Origin: Glycomyces tenuis DSM 44171
Lineage (GTDB): Bacteria > Actinomycetota > Actinomycetes > Mycobacteriales > Micromonosporaceae
DNA: 64,000 nucleotides
Direction: 5' to 3'
Assembly (NCBI RefSeq): GCF_000427885.1
Contig: NZ_ATYW01000021.1
Coordinates: 73,824 to 137,823 of the forward strand
Part shown: positions 1 through 8,916 of the stretch, one piece after another
Numbering within the stretch: position 1 is the first letter of the stretch
Layout: every line of letters begins with the position of its first letter
Program-made: the position numbers and the translations under genes
Notes under the pieces: generated by a model
What the model was told of the DNA's origin: nothing
The model's input: the letters and a program-made list of their open reading frames with translations, nothing else
Databases searched by the model: none

Positions 1-1
1 C

Positions 2-664
2 TCGGGCGGGCGCGTGCGCCTGCCGGTGGTCGTCCGCATCCCCTACGGCGGCGGGATCGGCGCGATCGAGCACCACTCGGAGTCGCCCGAGGCCTATTTC
101 GCGCACACCGCGGGCCTGAAGGTCGTCACCTGCGCGGACCCGAACGACGCCTACTGGATGATCCGGCAGGCCGCCGCCTCGGACGACCCGGTGATCTTCT
201 TCGAGCCGAAGCGCCGCTACCATGCCAAGGCCGAAGTGGACACGACCGGGGCCCCGCTGGGCCTGCACGACGCCAGAGTCGCCCGCACCGGCTCGGCGGC
301 GACCCTGATCGCCTACGGCCCGACCGTGGACGTGGCGCTGAACGCCGCCTCGGCCGCCGCCGAGGAGGGCGTGGAGCTGGAGGTCGTCGACCTGCGCTCG
401 CTGTCCCCGATCGACTGGGAGCCGCTCGAGGCCTCCCTGCGCAAGACCGGCCGCGCGATCGTCGTCCACGAGGCGCCGGGCACGCTCGGCATGGGCTCCG
501 AGATCGCCGCGCGGCTCTCGGAGCGGTGCTTCTACTCGCTGGAGGCGCCGGTGCTGCGGGTGACCGGCTACGACGTGCCGTATCCGGCGAGCCGCCTCGA
601 AGACGACTACCTTCCGAACCTGGACCGGGTCCTCGACGCCGTCGACCGGTCCCTTGAGTACTGA
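2..664 (+). CDS. 2-oxo acid dehydrogenase E1 component, beta subunit (5' end outside window)
   Basis: About 220 C-terminal residues of the E1 beta subunit, which with E1 alpha decarboxylates a 2-oxo acid and acetylates or acylates the lipoyl group of E2. The frame is open from base 2, so the N-terminal third (about 100 residues of a usual ~325) lies upstream. Visible are the transketolase pyrimidine-domain segment RIPYGGGIGAIEHHSES and the C-terminal transketolase domain (VELEVVDLRSLSPIDW, then HEAPGTLGMGSEIAA). The stop lies 10 nt before the E2 start, so the two genes form an operon. Branched-chain (bkd) rather than pyruvate specificity is inferred from overall resemblance and the nearby valine dehydrogenase; sequence alone does not settle it. 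Confidence 0.9.
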   Translation, partial: SGGRVRLPVVVRIPYGGGIGAIEHHSESPEAYFAHTAGLKVVTCADPNDAYWMIRQAAASDDPVIFFEPKRRYHAKAEVDTTGAPLGLHDARVARTGSAATLIAYGPTVDVALNAASAAAEEGVELEVVDLRSLSPIDWEPLEASLRKTGRAIVVHEAPGTLGMGSEIAARLSERCFYSLEAPVLRVTGYDVPYPASRLEDDYLPNLDRVLDAVDRSLEY

Positions 665-674
665 GGAGCGGGCC

Positions 675-2006
675 ATGGGTCAGCAGATCACGTTCAATCT
701 GCCCGACCTCGGTGAGGGACTCACCGAGGGCGAGGTCGCCGCGTGGCTCGTCGAGCCGGGCGGCGAGGTCAAGCTCAACCAGCCGTTCGTGGAGGTCGAG
801 ACCGCCAAGGCACTGGTGGAGGTGCCCAGCCCCTACGACGGGACGCTCGCCGAGCACCACGCCTCGGCGGGCGACACGGTCGACGTCGGCGCGCCGCTGG
901 CGACGTTCGAGGTCGAGGGCGCCGAGCCCGAGCAGCGGGGCGAGGACAAGCGCACCCCGAACCTGGTCGGGTACGGCGCCAAGGAGTCGGCGCCGAAGCG
1001 GCGCAGACGCAGGCGCGAGAACGGCGAGGCGACGGCGGCGGAGCGGCCCCCGGCGCCCCCCGAGCCGGTCACCCCGCCTCCGATCCCGGCCCCGGTGGAG
1101 GCCCCGGTCACGCCCGCCGCCCCGGCCGCGCCGACCCTGGCCAAGCCCCCGGTGCGCAAGCTCGCCAAGGACCTCGGCGTCGATTTGAGCCGGGTCACGC
1201 CGACCGGGCCGCACGGCACCGTCTCCCGCGCCGACGTCGAGGCGGCCTCCCGGGCCCAGGCGGCACCGGAAGCGCGTCCGCGCCGTGCCGCGGCCCCGTC
1301 GGGCGGCGAGGAGCGCATCCCGATCAAGGGCGTCCGCAAGCTCACCGCGCAGAACATGGTGGCCTCGGCGTTCACCGCCCCGCACGTCACGGTGTTCCTG
1401 ACCTGCGACGTCACCGGCATGATGGAGGCCGTCGCCGAGCTCAAGGGCCGCCGGGAGTTCGCCGAGGTCAAGGTCTCGCCGCTGCTGCTGGTCGCCAAGG
1501 CCGTCCTGCTGGCGTGCCGCCGCCACCCGATGATCAACGCCTCCTGGGACGAGGCCGCCGGGGAGATCGTCGTCAAGGGCGATGTCAACCTGGGCATCGC
1601 GGCGGCCACGCCGCGCGGCCTGGTGGTGCCGAACATCAAGGCCGCCCAGGACCTCAGCCTCGTCGAGCTGGCCGAGGCCATGGCCGAGCTGGTGCGCACC
1701 GCCCGCGACGGCAAGACGCAGCCGGCCGACATGGCCGGCGGGACGTTCTCGATCACCAACGTCGGCGTCTTCGGCGTCGACACGGGCACCCCGATCCTCC
1801 CTCCGGGTGAGTCGGCGATCCTGGTGTTCGGGGCGGTCCGGCCGCAGCCGTGGGTCCACGGCGGCGAGCTCGCCGTACGGCAGGTCACGACCCTCGGCCT
1901 GTCCTTCGACCACCGGCTCGTCGACGGCGAGCTCGGTGCGCGGTTCCTCGCCGATGTCGGTGCCTTCCTTGAAGACCCGGGGACTGCGCTGCTCGCTTGG
2001 ACGTGA
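675..2006 (+). CDS. Dihydrolipoamide acyltransferase (E2) of a 2-oxo acid dehydrogenase complex
   Basis: E2 core of the complex, transferring the acyl group from lipoyl-lysine to CoA. The ATG at 675 is preferred over an upstream TTG because GAGGAG lies 7 nt before it. Domains in order: lipoyl domain at residues ~4-77 with the lipoylated Lys45 in VETAKALVEV; a Pro/Ala/Arg-rich linker; a peripheral-subunit-binding domain at ~160-196 (VRKLAKDLGVDLSRV); and the catalytic domain from ~215 to the end with the active-site motif SFDHRLVDG. The length (443 aa, a single lipoyl domain) fits branched-chain E2 or actinobacterial homologues. It follows E1 beta; no E3 gene is seen in the window. Confidence 0.93.
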   Translation: MGQQITFNLPDLGEGLTEGEVAAWLVEPGGEVKLNQPFVEVETAKALVEVPSPYDGTLAEHHASAGDTVDVGAPLATFEVEGAEPEQRGEDKRTPNLVGYGAKESAPKRRRRRRENGEATAAERPPAPPEPVTPPPIPAPVEAPVTPAAPAAPTLAKPPVRKLAKDLGVDLSRVTPTGPHGTVSRADVEAASRAQAAPEARPRRAAAPSGGEERIPIKGVRKLTAQNMVASAFTAPHVTVFLTCDVTGMMEAVAELKGRREFAEVKVSPLLLVAKAVLLACRRHPMINASWDEAAGEIVVKGDVNLGIAAATPRGLVVPNIKAAQDLSLVELAEAMAELVRTARDGKTQPADMAGGTFSITNVGVFGVDTGTPILPPGESAILVFGAVRPQPWVHGGELAVRQVTTLGLSFDHRLVDGELGARFLADVGAFLEDPGTALLAWT

Positions 2007-2446
2007 TGCAACGCACCGATGAATCAATGGCGGTTCTTGGTATTGGGTGTTGTAATTGAGGCACTGAAGCAACGAGGAAACACAACTTCGAAGCTTCATA
2101 GTGTCGCCGATTGATGACTGGGAGTCGAGCATCACTCGGTGGCGAATGCCTCGATCGCAACTGAGGCCGCGAACGTTTCTCCTCCCATTGGTGCGGTGGA
2201 CAGCGCCGAGTCCCCGCACCGCACGGAGACCCTCTCCAGGGGGTTCTCACACCGGCCGGGCGCCGCGTTGCCATGAGGGGTGGGCAACTGCCGGCGCCCG
2301 GCCTTTATCCTCCCCCCTTTTTCGCACGCCTCGACGCAATTCGTGTGTAACCCTGTCGAGTGAGCGCGCGCCCTCCTGCTGTACCGTGTGCTTCGTCTGG
2401 AGTTCCCCGCAGAACGCCAGGCCGAAAGCACCATTGAGGAGCAGCC
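2007..2446. other. Gene-free spacer after the 2-oxo acid dehydrogenase operon
   Basis: No reading frame here has coding character. The first ~100 bases are unusually A+T-rich for this genome. A bulged hairpin terminator occupies 2254-2308. The right end carries the promoter and GAGGA ribosome site for the Pro/Glu-rich membrane protein. Confidence 0.6.
2254..2308 (+). terminator. Bulged long-stem terminator
   Basis: Outer arms GGCCGGGCGCCG (2254-2265) and CGGCGCCCGGCC (2292-2303) pair perfectly. Inner arms GTTGCC (2267-2272) and GGCAAC (2283-2288) extend the helix. TTTAT follows. It would end transcripts of the E1/E2 operon about 250 nt past the E2 stop. Confidence 0.6.
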
Positions 2447-3907
2447 GTGACCTCCGAGCAAGGCAACGCGTCAGCGCAGGGCGAGGACCCCCGGGACAGG
2501 GCCGACGAGAGCAGCGCCCCCGAGAACAACGCACCCGTAGAGGATGGCGCGACCCAGGGGAGCGCCCCCGAGCCTGCGGCCACCCCTGAATCCGAAGCCG
2601 CTCCCGAGCCCCAGCCGGCGACCGAGAGCGCCCCCGAGGCGGCCGAACCCGAGCCGCCCGCCGAACCCGCGCCCGAAGCGGCCCCCGAGCCCGCGCCGGA
2701 ACCGGCCGCGGCCCCCGCCGCGGAGCCCGCGCCGGAGCCCCAGGCCGAGCAGCCCGAGGCCCCCGAGCCCGCGCCGGAGGCCACCACCGAGCCGGAGCCG
2801 GTCGACGAGGGCGTCACCCAGGCCATCCCGACCGCCTCGTCGCTCGACGTCGAGATCCCGCCGGCGCCCGCCGCCGACGCCGCGCCCGTGCAGCAGCCTC
2901 CCGCGCCGCCGGAGCCGCCGGCCGCCCCCGCCGAGCAGCCGCCCTCGCCCACCGAGACCACGCCCGAGCGCATCGAGGACGAGGGCACCACGGTCCTGCG
3001 GCGCGCCTCGACCGGCGCGGAGCAGCCGCCCGCGCCCGAGCCGCCGAAGGACGTCACCGACGAGGCCACCGAGGTGCTCCCCTCGACCCAGGGCGTCGGC
3101 TTCAACCCGCCGGCCCCCTACGGTGACGAGCTCAGCGCCCAGCAGTCCCCGTCGCCGCAGCAGCCGCCGGCTCCGCAGCCGTCCAGCACCGCGTGGCCCT
3201 CGCCGCCGCCGAACCCGCTCGGCGGCGTGATGCCCCCGGCCGACGCCGGGCTCTCGCCCGCGCAGCAGCCGCAGCAGGCCCCCGGGCAGGTGCCGCCCGC
3301 GGCGCAGCAGCCCCCGCCGCCGCAGTCCGACGACACGCAGCGGCTCATCATCGGCGCCCACTCGCCGCAGAGCGAGCCGCCCCAGCCGCCGATGGGGTCA
3401 CAGCCGCAGATGCAGCCGGGCGCGTACCCCGGGCAGATGCCGCCCGGCTCCCAGCCGGGGCAGATGCCGCCCGGTTCGGTGCCTCCCGGCCAGGTCCCGC
3501 CGGGGCAGATGCCGACCGGCCCGATCGGGCCCGGCCAGTACCCGCCGCAGCCAGGCGGGGGCGGCAAGAAGAAGTGGCTCGTCCCGCTCATCGCGATCCT
3601 CGCCGTCGTCGTCATCGGCGGCGCGGTCGCGGCGGCGTACTTCATGTTCCTCAAGCCGCCCGCCTTCGAAGAGGGCGGATGCGTGCGCCACACCGGCGGC
3701 GACACGGCCGAGGCCATCGACTGCGAAGAGGCCGTCGACGGCGAGGACTACGAGATCACCGAGAAGGTGAGCGACGGCCAGGAATGCGCCGACGCGGGCC
3801 GCGAGACCCTCACCGTCGGCGAGGACGTCTACTGCCTGACGCTCATCGGCGGTGAAGGCGAGGGCGAAGGCGGCGAGGAGCCGACCGAGTCCACCGAAGG
3901 CGAGTAG
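2447..3907 (+). CDS. Pro/Ala/Glu-rich single-pass membrane protein with C-terminal four-Cys (LppU/septum-formation-like) domain
   Basis: A 486-residue protein. Residues 1-375 are a disordered, acidic Pro/Ala/Glu then Pro/Gln/Gly-rich cytoplasmic arm, containing repeats such as GQMPPG. One membrane helix follows at ~379-402 (WLVPLIAILAVVVIGG), then a ~85-residue external tail with four Cys (GGC, IDC, QEC, VYC) and the core DYEITEKV. The tail resembles actinobacterial LppU/SCO3897 and 'septum formation' modules, a resemblance judged by eye. The GTG start is chosen because GAGGA lies 7 nt upstream. The same four-Cys spacing recurs in the two tandem paralogues at 8.9-10.9 kb. Its function is unknown; an envelope or cell-division role is only suggested by the family. 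Confidence 0.85.
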   Translation: MTSEQGNASAQGEDPRDRADESSAPENNAPVEDGATQGSAPEPAATPESEAAPEPQPATESAPEAAEPEPPAEPAPEAAPEPAPEPAAAPAAEPAPEPQAEQPEAPEPAPEATTEPEPVDEGVTQAIPTASSLDVEIPPAPAADAAPVQQPPAPPEPPAAPAEQPPSPTETTPERIEDEGTTVLRRASTGAEQPPAPEPPKDVTDEATEVLPSTQGVGFNPPAPYGDELSAQQSPSPQQPPAPQPSSTAWPSPPPNPLGGVMPPADAGLSPAQQPQQAPGQVPPAAQQPPPPQSDDTQRLIIGAHSPQSEPPQPPMGSQPQMQPGAYPGQMPPGSQPGQMPPGSVPPGQVPPGQMPTGPIGPGQYPPQPGGGGKKKWLVPLIAILAVVVIGGAVAAAYFMFLKPPAFEEGGCVRHTGGDTAEAIDCEEAVDGEDYEITEKVSDGQECADAGRETLTVGEDVYCLTLIGGEGEGEGGEEPTESTEGE

Positions 3908-3920
3908 ATCGATCTGAAGC

Positions 3921-3949
3921 CCGGCCCGAGAGCTTCGCTCTCGGGCCGG
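3921..3949 (+). terminator. Strong hairpin terminator
   Basis: Twelve-base arms CCGGCCCGAGAG and CTCTCGGGCCGG enclose a CTTCG loop and are followed by TTTC, 13 nt after the stop of the Pro/Glu-rich membrane protein. Confidence 0.8.
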
Positions 3950-4094
3950 TTTCGCGTCGGGGACGGCATCGTCCGGGCATACCCGTCCGGGGTCGAGCGG
4001 CGGCGGGTCGTCCGAGTCGAGGGAGACGTTCTCCTCCGGCCGGAGACGTGCGCGGACTCCTGGTCGTCCTCCCGCCCGACAGCCCGTCGTCGGT

Positions 4095-4499
4095 CTAGCG
4101 GCGGACCGGGCACCTGAGGTGGAGGGCGCGCCTGCCCTGGACGACGACCGGGTCCTCGAGCAGGATGTGCCCGCCCTGGAGCTTCGAGAAGTAGGGGACG
4201 CCCTCGCCGAACAGCACCGGCACGAGGCTGACGCACACCTCGTCCACCAGGCCGAGCGCGAGCGCCTGCTGCGTCACGTTCGCGCTGGCGACGGTGACGT
4301 CCTTGTCGCCGGCGATCCGCCTCGCGCGCTCGACCGCGGCCTCGACGCCGTCGACGAACGTCGTCGTCGGCCACCGCTCGGCGGCGTCCTCCGGAGGCCG
4401 GTGCGTGACCACGACGACCGGCGCGCCCGCCGGGTGCTTGTCGCCCCAGCCGTCGGCGGTGTCGAACAGGCGCCGGCGGGCGCCGGCGCTCCCGGTCAT
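4095..4499 (-). pseudogene. 5'-truncated dihydrofolate-reductase/RibD-C-fold protein
   Basis: The 134 readable residues match only the C-terminal part of the DHFR-like RibD_C family. GRRxFDxADGWGxxHPxGxP is recognisable as LFDTADGWGDKHPAGAP, followed by VVVTHRPP, GDKDVTVASANVTQQAL and SLVPVLFGEGVPYF. Intact relatives are ~180-210 residues and carry another ~80-90 N-terminal residues with the MSLDG nucleotide-binding start; none of the three upstream frames encodes these. The next 100 bases lead straight into the divergent thioredoxin gene. I infer a decayed gene that lost its 5' end. A shorter functional protein is less likely because the missing part forms the cofactor site. Confidence 0.6.
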
Positions 4500-4601
4500 G
4501 ACGACGCGGCGGCGCCGAACTCATCGCCCGCGCCGGCCGTCGAGCGTGATCCTCGGCCGGATCAGGGGCCGTTCGGCGGCCCGGGTGGCAGTCTTGGCGG
4601 T

Positions 4602-6389
4602 ATGACTGACTCGCGTGTCCGGGCCGCGCGGCTGCAAGGGCGCTCATGGTTGAACACCGGCGGCAGGGAGCTGACGCTCGCCGAGCTCCGGGGCCGGGTG
4701 GCGGTCCTCGACTTCTGGACGTTCTGCTGCGTCAACTGCCTGCACGTCCTCGACGAGCTGCGCCCGCTGGAGGAGAAGTACGGCGACGCGCTCGTCATCG
4801 TCGGCGTCCACTCCCCGAAGTTCGAGCACGAGCGGGACGCGAAGGCCCTGGCCGCCGCCGTCGAACGCTACGGCGTCGCCCACCCCGTCCTCGACGACCC
4901 CGGGCTGAAGACCTGGGACGCCTACGCCGCCCGCGCCTGGCCCACCCTCGTCGTCATCGACCCCGAGGGCTACGTCGTCTCCACCATGGCCGGCGAAGGC
5001 CACCTCGAGGCCCTCGACGCGATCATCGGCGAGCTGGTGCGGACCCACACCGCGAAGGGCACCCTCCGCCCCGAAGGCACCCTCTACGTCGCCGACCCGC
5101 CAGCCGAGACCGCGCTCCGCTTCCCCGGCAAGGCCCTCGCCCTGCCCGGCGGAGACGTCCTGGTGAGCGACTCGGCCCGGCACCGCCTCGTGCGCCTGGA
5201 CGCCGACCTGACCACGGTCCGGGCCGTCGTCGGCACCGGCGAGCGGGGCCGCGCCGACGGGGCCGAGCCGCGGTTCAACGAGCCGCAGGGCCTCGCGCTG
5301 CTGCCCGCCGATGTCGCCGAACGCGTCGGCTACGACGTCGTCGTCGCCGACACCGTGAACCACCTCCTGCGGGGCCTGCGCCTGTCCGACGGCGCGGTCA
5401 CCACCGTCGCCGGGACCGGCAGGCAGTGGCGCTCCGACACCGGTGCCACCGCCGCCGGGGAGGTCGACCTCTCCTCGCCGTGGGACCTCGCCTGGTTCGA
5501 CGGCCGCGTCGTCGTCGCCATGGCCGGGATCCACCAGCTCTGGTCCTTCGACCCGGTCGCGGGCACCGCCGGCGTCTGGGCGGGCACCACCGTCGAGAGC
5601 CTCAAGGACGGGCCGCTCGCCGAGGTGTGGATGGCCCAGCCCTCCGGGCTGGCCGCCGACGGCGACCGCCTCTGGATCGTCGACGCCGAGACCTCCGCGC
5701 TGCGCTACGTCGAGCACGGCGAGATGCACACCGCCGTCGGCCAGGGACTGTTCGACTTCGGGCACGTCGACGGCCCCGCCGCCGAGGCGCTCATGCAGCA
5801 CCCGCTCGGCGTCGGCGTCCTGCCCGACGGCCGCATCGCCGTCGCCGACACCTACAACGGCGCCGTGCGAGGCTACGACCCCGCCACCGGCGAGCTCGCC
5901 ACGCTCGCGAGCGGCCTGGCCGAGCCGAGCGACGTCATCGTCTCCGGCGGCAGGCCCGTCGTGGTCGAGTCGGCCGCGCACCGCCTCGTCGCCCCCGAGC
6001 TCGCCGAGGCCGCCGTCGACGGCGAGCGCCACCGCGTCACCCGCAAGCGCACCGCCGTCGCCCCAGGCGAGCTCCGCCTCGAAGTCCTGTTCGAGCCCGC
6101 CGCGGGCCAGAAGCTCGACTACAGCTTCGGCTCGCCGATCAAGGTGACGGTCTCGGCCGACCCGCCCCAGCTGCTCGCCTCCGGGGCCGGGAGCGGCGAG
6201 GAGCTCGTCCGCGAGGTCGTCCTCGCCGAGGGCGTCGACCGCGGCGTCCTCCAGGTCGTCGCCCAGGCCGCCACCTGCGACGCCGAGGCCGAGCACCCCG
6301 CCTGCCACCTCACCCGCCAGGACTGGGGCGTCCCCGTCGAGGTGAGCGCCGACGGCGCCGAGGCGCTCCGGCTGATCCTCCGCTCCTGA
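4602..6389 (+). CDS. Thioredoxin-like / NHL-repeat protein (NHLRC2-type)
   Basis: A 595-residue protein. The N-terminal ~155 residues are a thioredoxin fold with the redox motif CVNC at 43-46 inside FWTFCCVNCLHVL. A six-bladed NHL beta-propeller follows (repeated V..SD..RHRLVR, VADTVNHLLRGL, VADTYNGAVRGY), then a C-terminal beta-rich domain from ~470. The layout is that of bacterial NHLRC2 homologues, which keep the CxxC but whose substrates are unknown. The ATG at 4602 is taken as start because it begins the conserved region, although the frame stays open further upstream. No signal peptide is visible, so it is probably cytoplasmic. It is divergent from the broken DHFR-fold gene. Confidence 0.9.
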   Translation: MTDSRVRAARLQGRSWLNTGGRELTLAELRGRVAVLDFWTFCCVNCLHVLDELRPLEEKYGDALVIVGVHSPKFEHERDAKALAAAVERYGVAHPVLDDPGLKTWDAYAARAWPTLVVIDPEGYVVSTMAGEGHLEALDAIIGELVRTHTAKGTLRPEGTLYVADPPAETALRFPGKALALPGGDVLVSDSARHRLVRLDADLTTVRAVVGTGERGRADGAEPRFNEPQGLALLPADVAERVGYDVVVADTVNHLLRGLRLSDGAVTTVAGTGRQWRSDTGATAAGEVDLSSPWDLAWFDGRVVVAMAGIHQLWSFDPVAGTAGVWAGTTVESLKDGPLAEVWMAQPSGLAADGDRLWIVDAETSALRYVEHGEMHTAVGQGLFDFGHVDGPAAEALMQHPLGVGVLPDGRIAVADTYNGAVRGYDPATGELATLASGLAEPSDVIVSGGRPVVVESAAHRLVAPELAEAAVDGERHRVTRKRTAVAPGELRLEVLFEPAAGQKLDYSFGSPIKVTVSADPPQLLASGAGSGEELVREVVLAEGVDRGVLQVVAQAATCDAEAEHPACHLTRQDWGVPVEVSADGAEALRLILRS

Positions 6390-6510
6390 ACGATGCGGAT
6401 TTTCGGCCGGTTCGCACTGATTCGCACCGGCGCGGCGTGTCGCCGGACCGCGCGAGAGCCGCGCGCATTAGCTTGACCAGAGCACATCGCTCGCCCAAGG
6501 GAGGAAACCC

Positions 6511-6708
6511 GTGACCGCCGAGGCCGACGCCCGGGAACACTACGCAGCGTACGAGCACTGGCTCGTCCTCAACCCCGCCGACCAGATCGTGGAGGTGGGG
6601 CAGCTGTTGGCGCAGCAGGTCAGGACCGTCGAGTACCTCGCGCCGCGGTACGCGGGCACGCTCGCGGACTTCGAACCGGACCTGTCCGGTATTCAGTCGA
6701 ACGGATAG
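6511..6708 (+). CDS. Small hypothetical protein, 65 aa
   Basis: A GTG start preceded at an ideal distance by GGGAGGAAA supports translation. The product (MTAEADAREHYAAYEHWLVL...) is acidic and soluble, with a Tyr/His/Trp-rich start and no known motif. It stands alone between the thioredoxin-NHL gene and a larger unknown gene, both on the same strand but separated by more than 100 bases. I do not recognise the family. The strong ribosome site is the main argument that it is real. Confidence 0.6.
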   Translation: MTAEADAREHYAAYEHWLVLNPADQIVEVGQLLAQQVRTVEYLAPRYAGTLADFEPDLSGIQSNG

Positions 6709-6991
6709 CCGATAGCGGCCGTTCGGTCGATATTCGGCGAAATCGATCAGAGTAACGTCAGCAGCACGCGAGCGGTGCACCACCCCGCGAACGGGGCGTC
6801 GCCCCGCGCGCACCGGTGCATCACGAGCGGCGAGCCGCCTCGGCGCAAAGGGCACTCAACGGGCACTGAGCAACACCGACAACAGACCGCTGAGGCGGCT
6901 CCCCCTTCCCGCCGTCCGATTCCGCTACAGGCGGAACCATCCTGTGGACGAGCCCCGCGGCGCTGTCGGTTCGCGCTGCTACCGTCGATGG

Positions 6992-7846
6992 GTGGAAGCT
7001 TTCGAAAGGCCCTTCGGCGGCGACGAGTCCGGCCCCGTCCAAGCCCCGATGCACCCCGCCTGGATCAGGCTCATGCCGTGCAGCATCGAACTGTTCCGGA
7101 CGGTCCCCTCGCTGAACCCGTTCCCCGCGAACTGGTGGGCCGAGGTCTTCCCCGAGGACGATCTGTGGAACGAGCCGGTCTGGTGCGATCCGGGCGACGT
7201 CGACGAGTGGATCGCCGAGGCCCGCGAGCACCACTACGGCGCCTCCCCCGAAGTCATCGAGAAGGAGGCCCGCGAGGAGTACGACCGGGCCACCGCCGAG
7301 CGGAGCGAGCGCATCGCCACGTTCACCACCCACTGCGAGCGCACCGGCCTGCCGGTCCCGCACACCGTGCGCGACCTGCTCGAGTTCCTCCTCGCGCTCG
7401 GCCTCTACCGCGGCGAGACCCGCGAAGGCCAGCTGTTCGTGGCCCCGCAGCTGTACATCAACCCCTTCGACGTGCTCGCCTTCGGCAAGCTCGAGGCCAT
7501 CGAGGAGGCCGCCGACCAGCGCGGCGACCTCGAGGAGCTCACCGCCATCGCCATCAGGCGCGTCGGCGGCGTCGAGTACGAGTTCGACGACGAGGGCCGC
7601 TTCCTGCTGCCCGGCGGCGCCGCCACCGTCACCGTCCCCGTCGACCTCCTCTCCCTCGGCGACGACGCGGGCGTGCCCGCGCAGGTCGTCCGCGGGATGC
7701 TCATGGAGCTCGCCGAGGACGGCGACGTGAGCGCCTCGGTCGACCTGGCCACCGTGCCCCTCGCCGAGCAGTTCGCGCTCACCGCCTCCGACGACCTGCT
7801 CGGCGGCTATCCGAACGACGAGCTCCTGCCGCCGGAGCATGCCTGA
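6992..7846 (+). CDS. Hypothetical protein (~284 aa)
   Basis: The frame has strong actinobacterial codon bias. It opens from GTG 6944, but the start at GTG 6992 is preferred: TACCGT (6980-6985) sits 6 nt before it, a typical -10 for a leaderless message. The product is soluble and acidic. Its N-terminal part is aromatic (IRLMPCSIELFRTVPSLNPFPANWW) and is followed by a charged helical segment (EVIEKEAREEYDRATAERSER). The C-terminal half contains a possible winged-helix stretch (RDLLEFLLALGLY, then DLLSLGDDAGVPAQVVRGMLMEL). It resembles actinobacterial DUF-type proteins without assigned function. It lies upstream of the PHO box and pstB and ends 28 bases before that box. Confidence 0.75.
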   Translation: MEAFERPFGGDESGPVQAPMHPAWIRLMPCSIELFRTVPSLNPFPANWWAEVFPEDDLWNEPVWCDPGDVDEWIAEAREHHYGASPEVIEKEAREEYDRATAERSERIATFTTHCERTGLPVPHTVRDLLEFLLALGLYRGETREGQLFVAPQLYINPFDVLAFGKLEAIEEAADQRGDLEELTAIAIRRVGGVEYEFDDEGRFLLPGGAATVTVPVDLLSLGDDAGVPAQVVRGMLMELAEDGDVSASVDLATVPLAEQFALTASDDLLGGYPNDELLPPEHA

Positions 7847-7873
7847 CCACACCTGGTCCGCGAACTCGGCACC

Positions 7874-7895
7874 GTTCACCTTCAGTTCATCCGTG
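7874..7895 (+). promoter_or_regulatory. PHO box (two 11-bp direct repeats)
   Basis: GTTCACCTTCA (7874-7884) is followed directly by GTTCATCCGTG (7885-7895). Two adjacent 11-mers beginning GTTCAYC are the known PhoP-binding arrangement of Streptomyces and relatives. The box lies ~83 bp before pstB, the right place for activation under phosphate starvation. Confidence 0.8.
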
Positions 7896-7977
7896 CGTCC
7901 ACCGGCGTGCACCTGTATGGCGTTCCATGAGTACAGGACACGTTAACGGCGGTTGAAAAACGGTGATTGGAGTTTGC

Positions 7978-8838
7978 GTGCCAGTGAACGAGACCGAGCG
8001 GCGAACCGAACCGGTCCAGCTCGAGACCAAGACCTCCGGCGGCCCGCAGGCGCGGACCGAGACCGAGACCGTGATCCGGCTCAGCGGCGTCGACATCCAC
8101 TACGGCAAGGTCCACGCGGTGCGCGACGTCTCGCTGCCCGTGGAGCGCAACCGCATCACCGCGATGATCGGGCCCTCCGGCTGCGGCAAGTCCACGGTGC
8201 TGCGCTCGATCAACCGCATGAACGACCTCATCCCCGGCGCCAAGGTCACCGGTGAGATCACCTACCACGGCAAGGACATCTACGGCTCCGGCGTGGATCC
8301 GATCGCGGTCAGGCGCCACATCGGCATGGTCTTCCAGAAGGCCAACCCGTTCCCCAAGTCGATCTACGACAACGTCGCCTACGGTCTGCGGATCAACGGC
8401 ATGACCGACGGCCTGGCCGACCGCGTCGAGCGGGCCCTGCGGAGGGCCGCGCTGTGGGACGAGGTCAAGGACAACCTCAAGAAGAGCGCCCTGGCGCTCT
8501 CGGGGGGCCAGCAGCAGCGACTGTGCATCGCGCGGGCGATCGCGGTGGAGCCCGAGGTGCTGCTCATGGACGAGCCGTGCTCGGCGCTCGACCCGATCGC
8601 GACGGCGCGCATCGAGGAGCTCATGAACGAGCTCGTCGAGGACTACACGATCGTCATCGTCACCCACAACATGCAGCAGGCCGCCCGCGTCTCGGACTCG
8701 ACGGCGTTCTACTCGGCCGACGTGGACTCCGCCGGCGAGCGCTACGGCTTCCTCGTCGAGTTCGACGACACGCAGCGGCTGTTCTCCAACCCGTCGGACT
8801 CGCGCACCGAGGACTACATCACCGGCCGCTTCGGCTGA
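7978..8838 (+). CDS. pstB: Phosphate ABC transporter ATP-binding protein PstB
   Basis: ATPase of the high-affinity phosphate importer, acting at the inner face of the membrane with PstC/PstA. Visible motifs are Walker A GPSGCGKS (~65-72), Q-loop [11 protein letters not shown], signature LSGGQQQR, Walker B LLMDEP and the H-loop [22 protein letters not shown] is diagnostic of PstB. Among the in-frame GTGs at 7963, 7978 and 7984, the one at 7978 has GGAG 5 nt upstream. The ~40-residue N-terminal extension is longer than usual. A PHO box precedes it. No pstS, pstC or pstA lies within 60 kb, so this is an orphan ATPase or a second copy. A perfect hairpin terminates it. Confidence 0.95.
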   Translation: MPVNETERRTEPVQLETKTSGGPQARTETETVIRLSGVDIHYGKVHAVRDVSLPVERNRITAMIGPSGCGKSTVLRSINRMNDLIPGAKVTGEITYHGKDIYGSGVDPIAVRRHIGMVFQKANPFPKSIYDNVAYGLRINGMTDGLADRVERALRRAALWDEVKDNLKKSALALSGGQQQRLCIARAIAVEPEVLLMDEPCSALDPIATARIEELMNELVEDYTIVIVTHNMQQAARVSDSTAFYSADVDSAGERYGFLVEFDDTQRLFSNPSDSRTEDYITGRFG

Positions 8839-8841
8839 TCC

Positions 8842-8863
8842 CGAGGCGCCGCGCGGCGCCTCG
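8842..8863. terminator. Perfect 22-bp palindromic terminator
   Basis: CGAGGCGCCGC is followed by its exact complement GCGGCGCCTCG, 3 nt after the pstB stop and 53 nt from the end of the convergent membrane-protein gene. It could serve both strands. Confidence 0.7.
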
Positions 8864-8916
8864 CTTCGACGGTCCGCACCGGCCAGGACGCGGCGCGGGC
8901 CGTTCCGCAGGCACGC

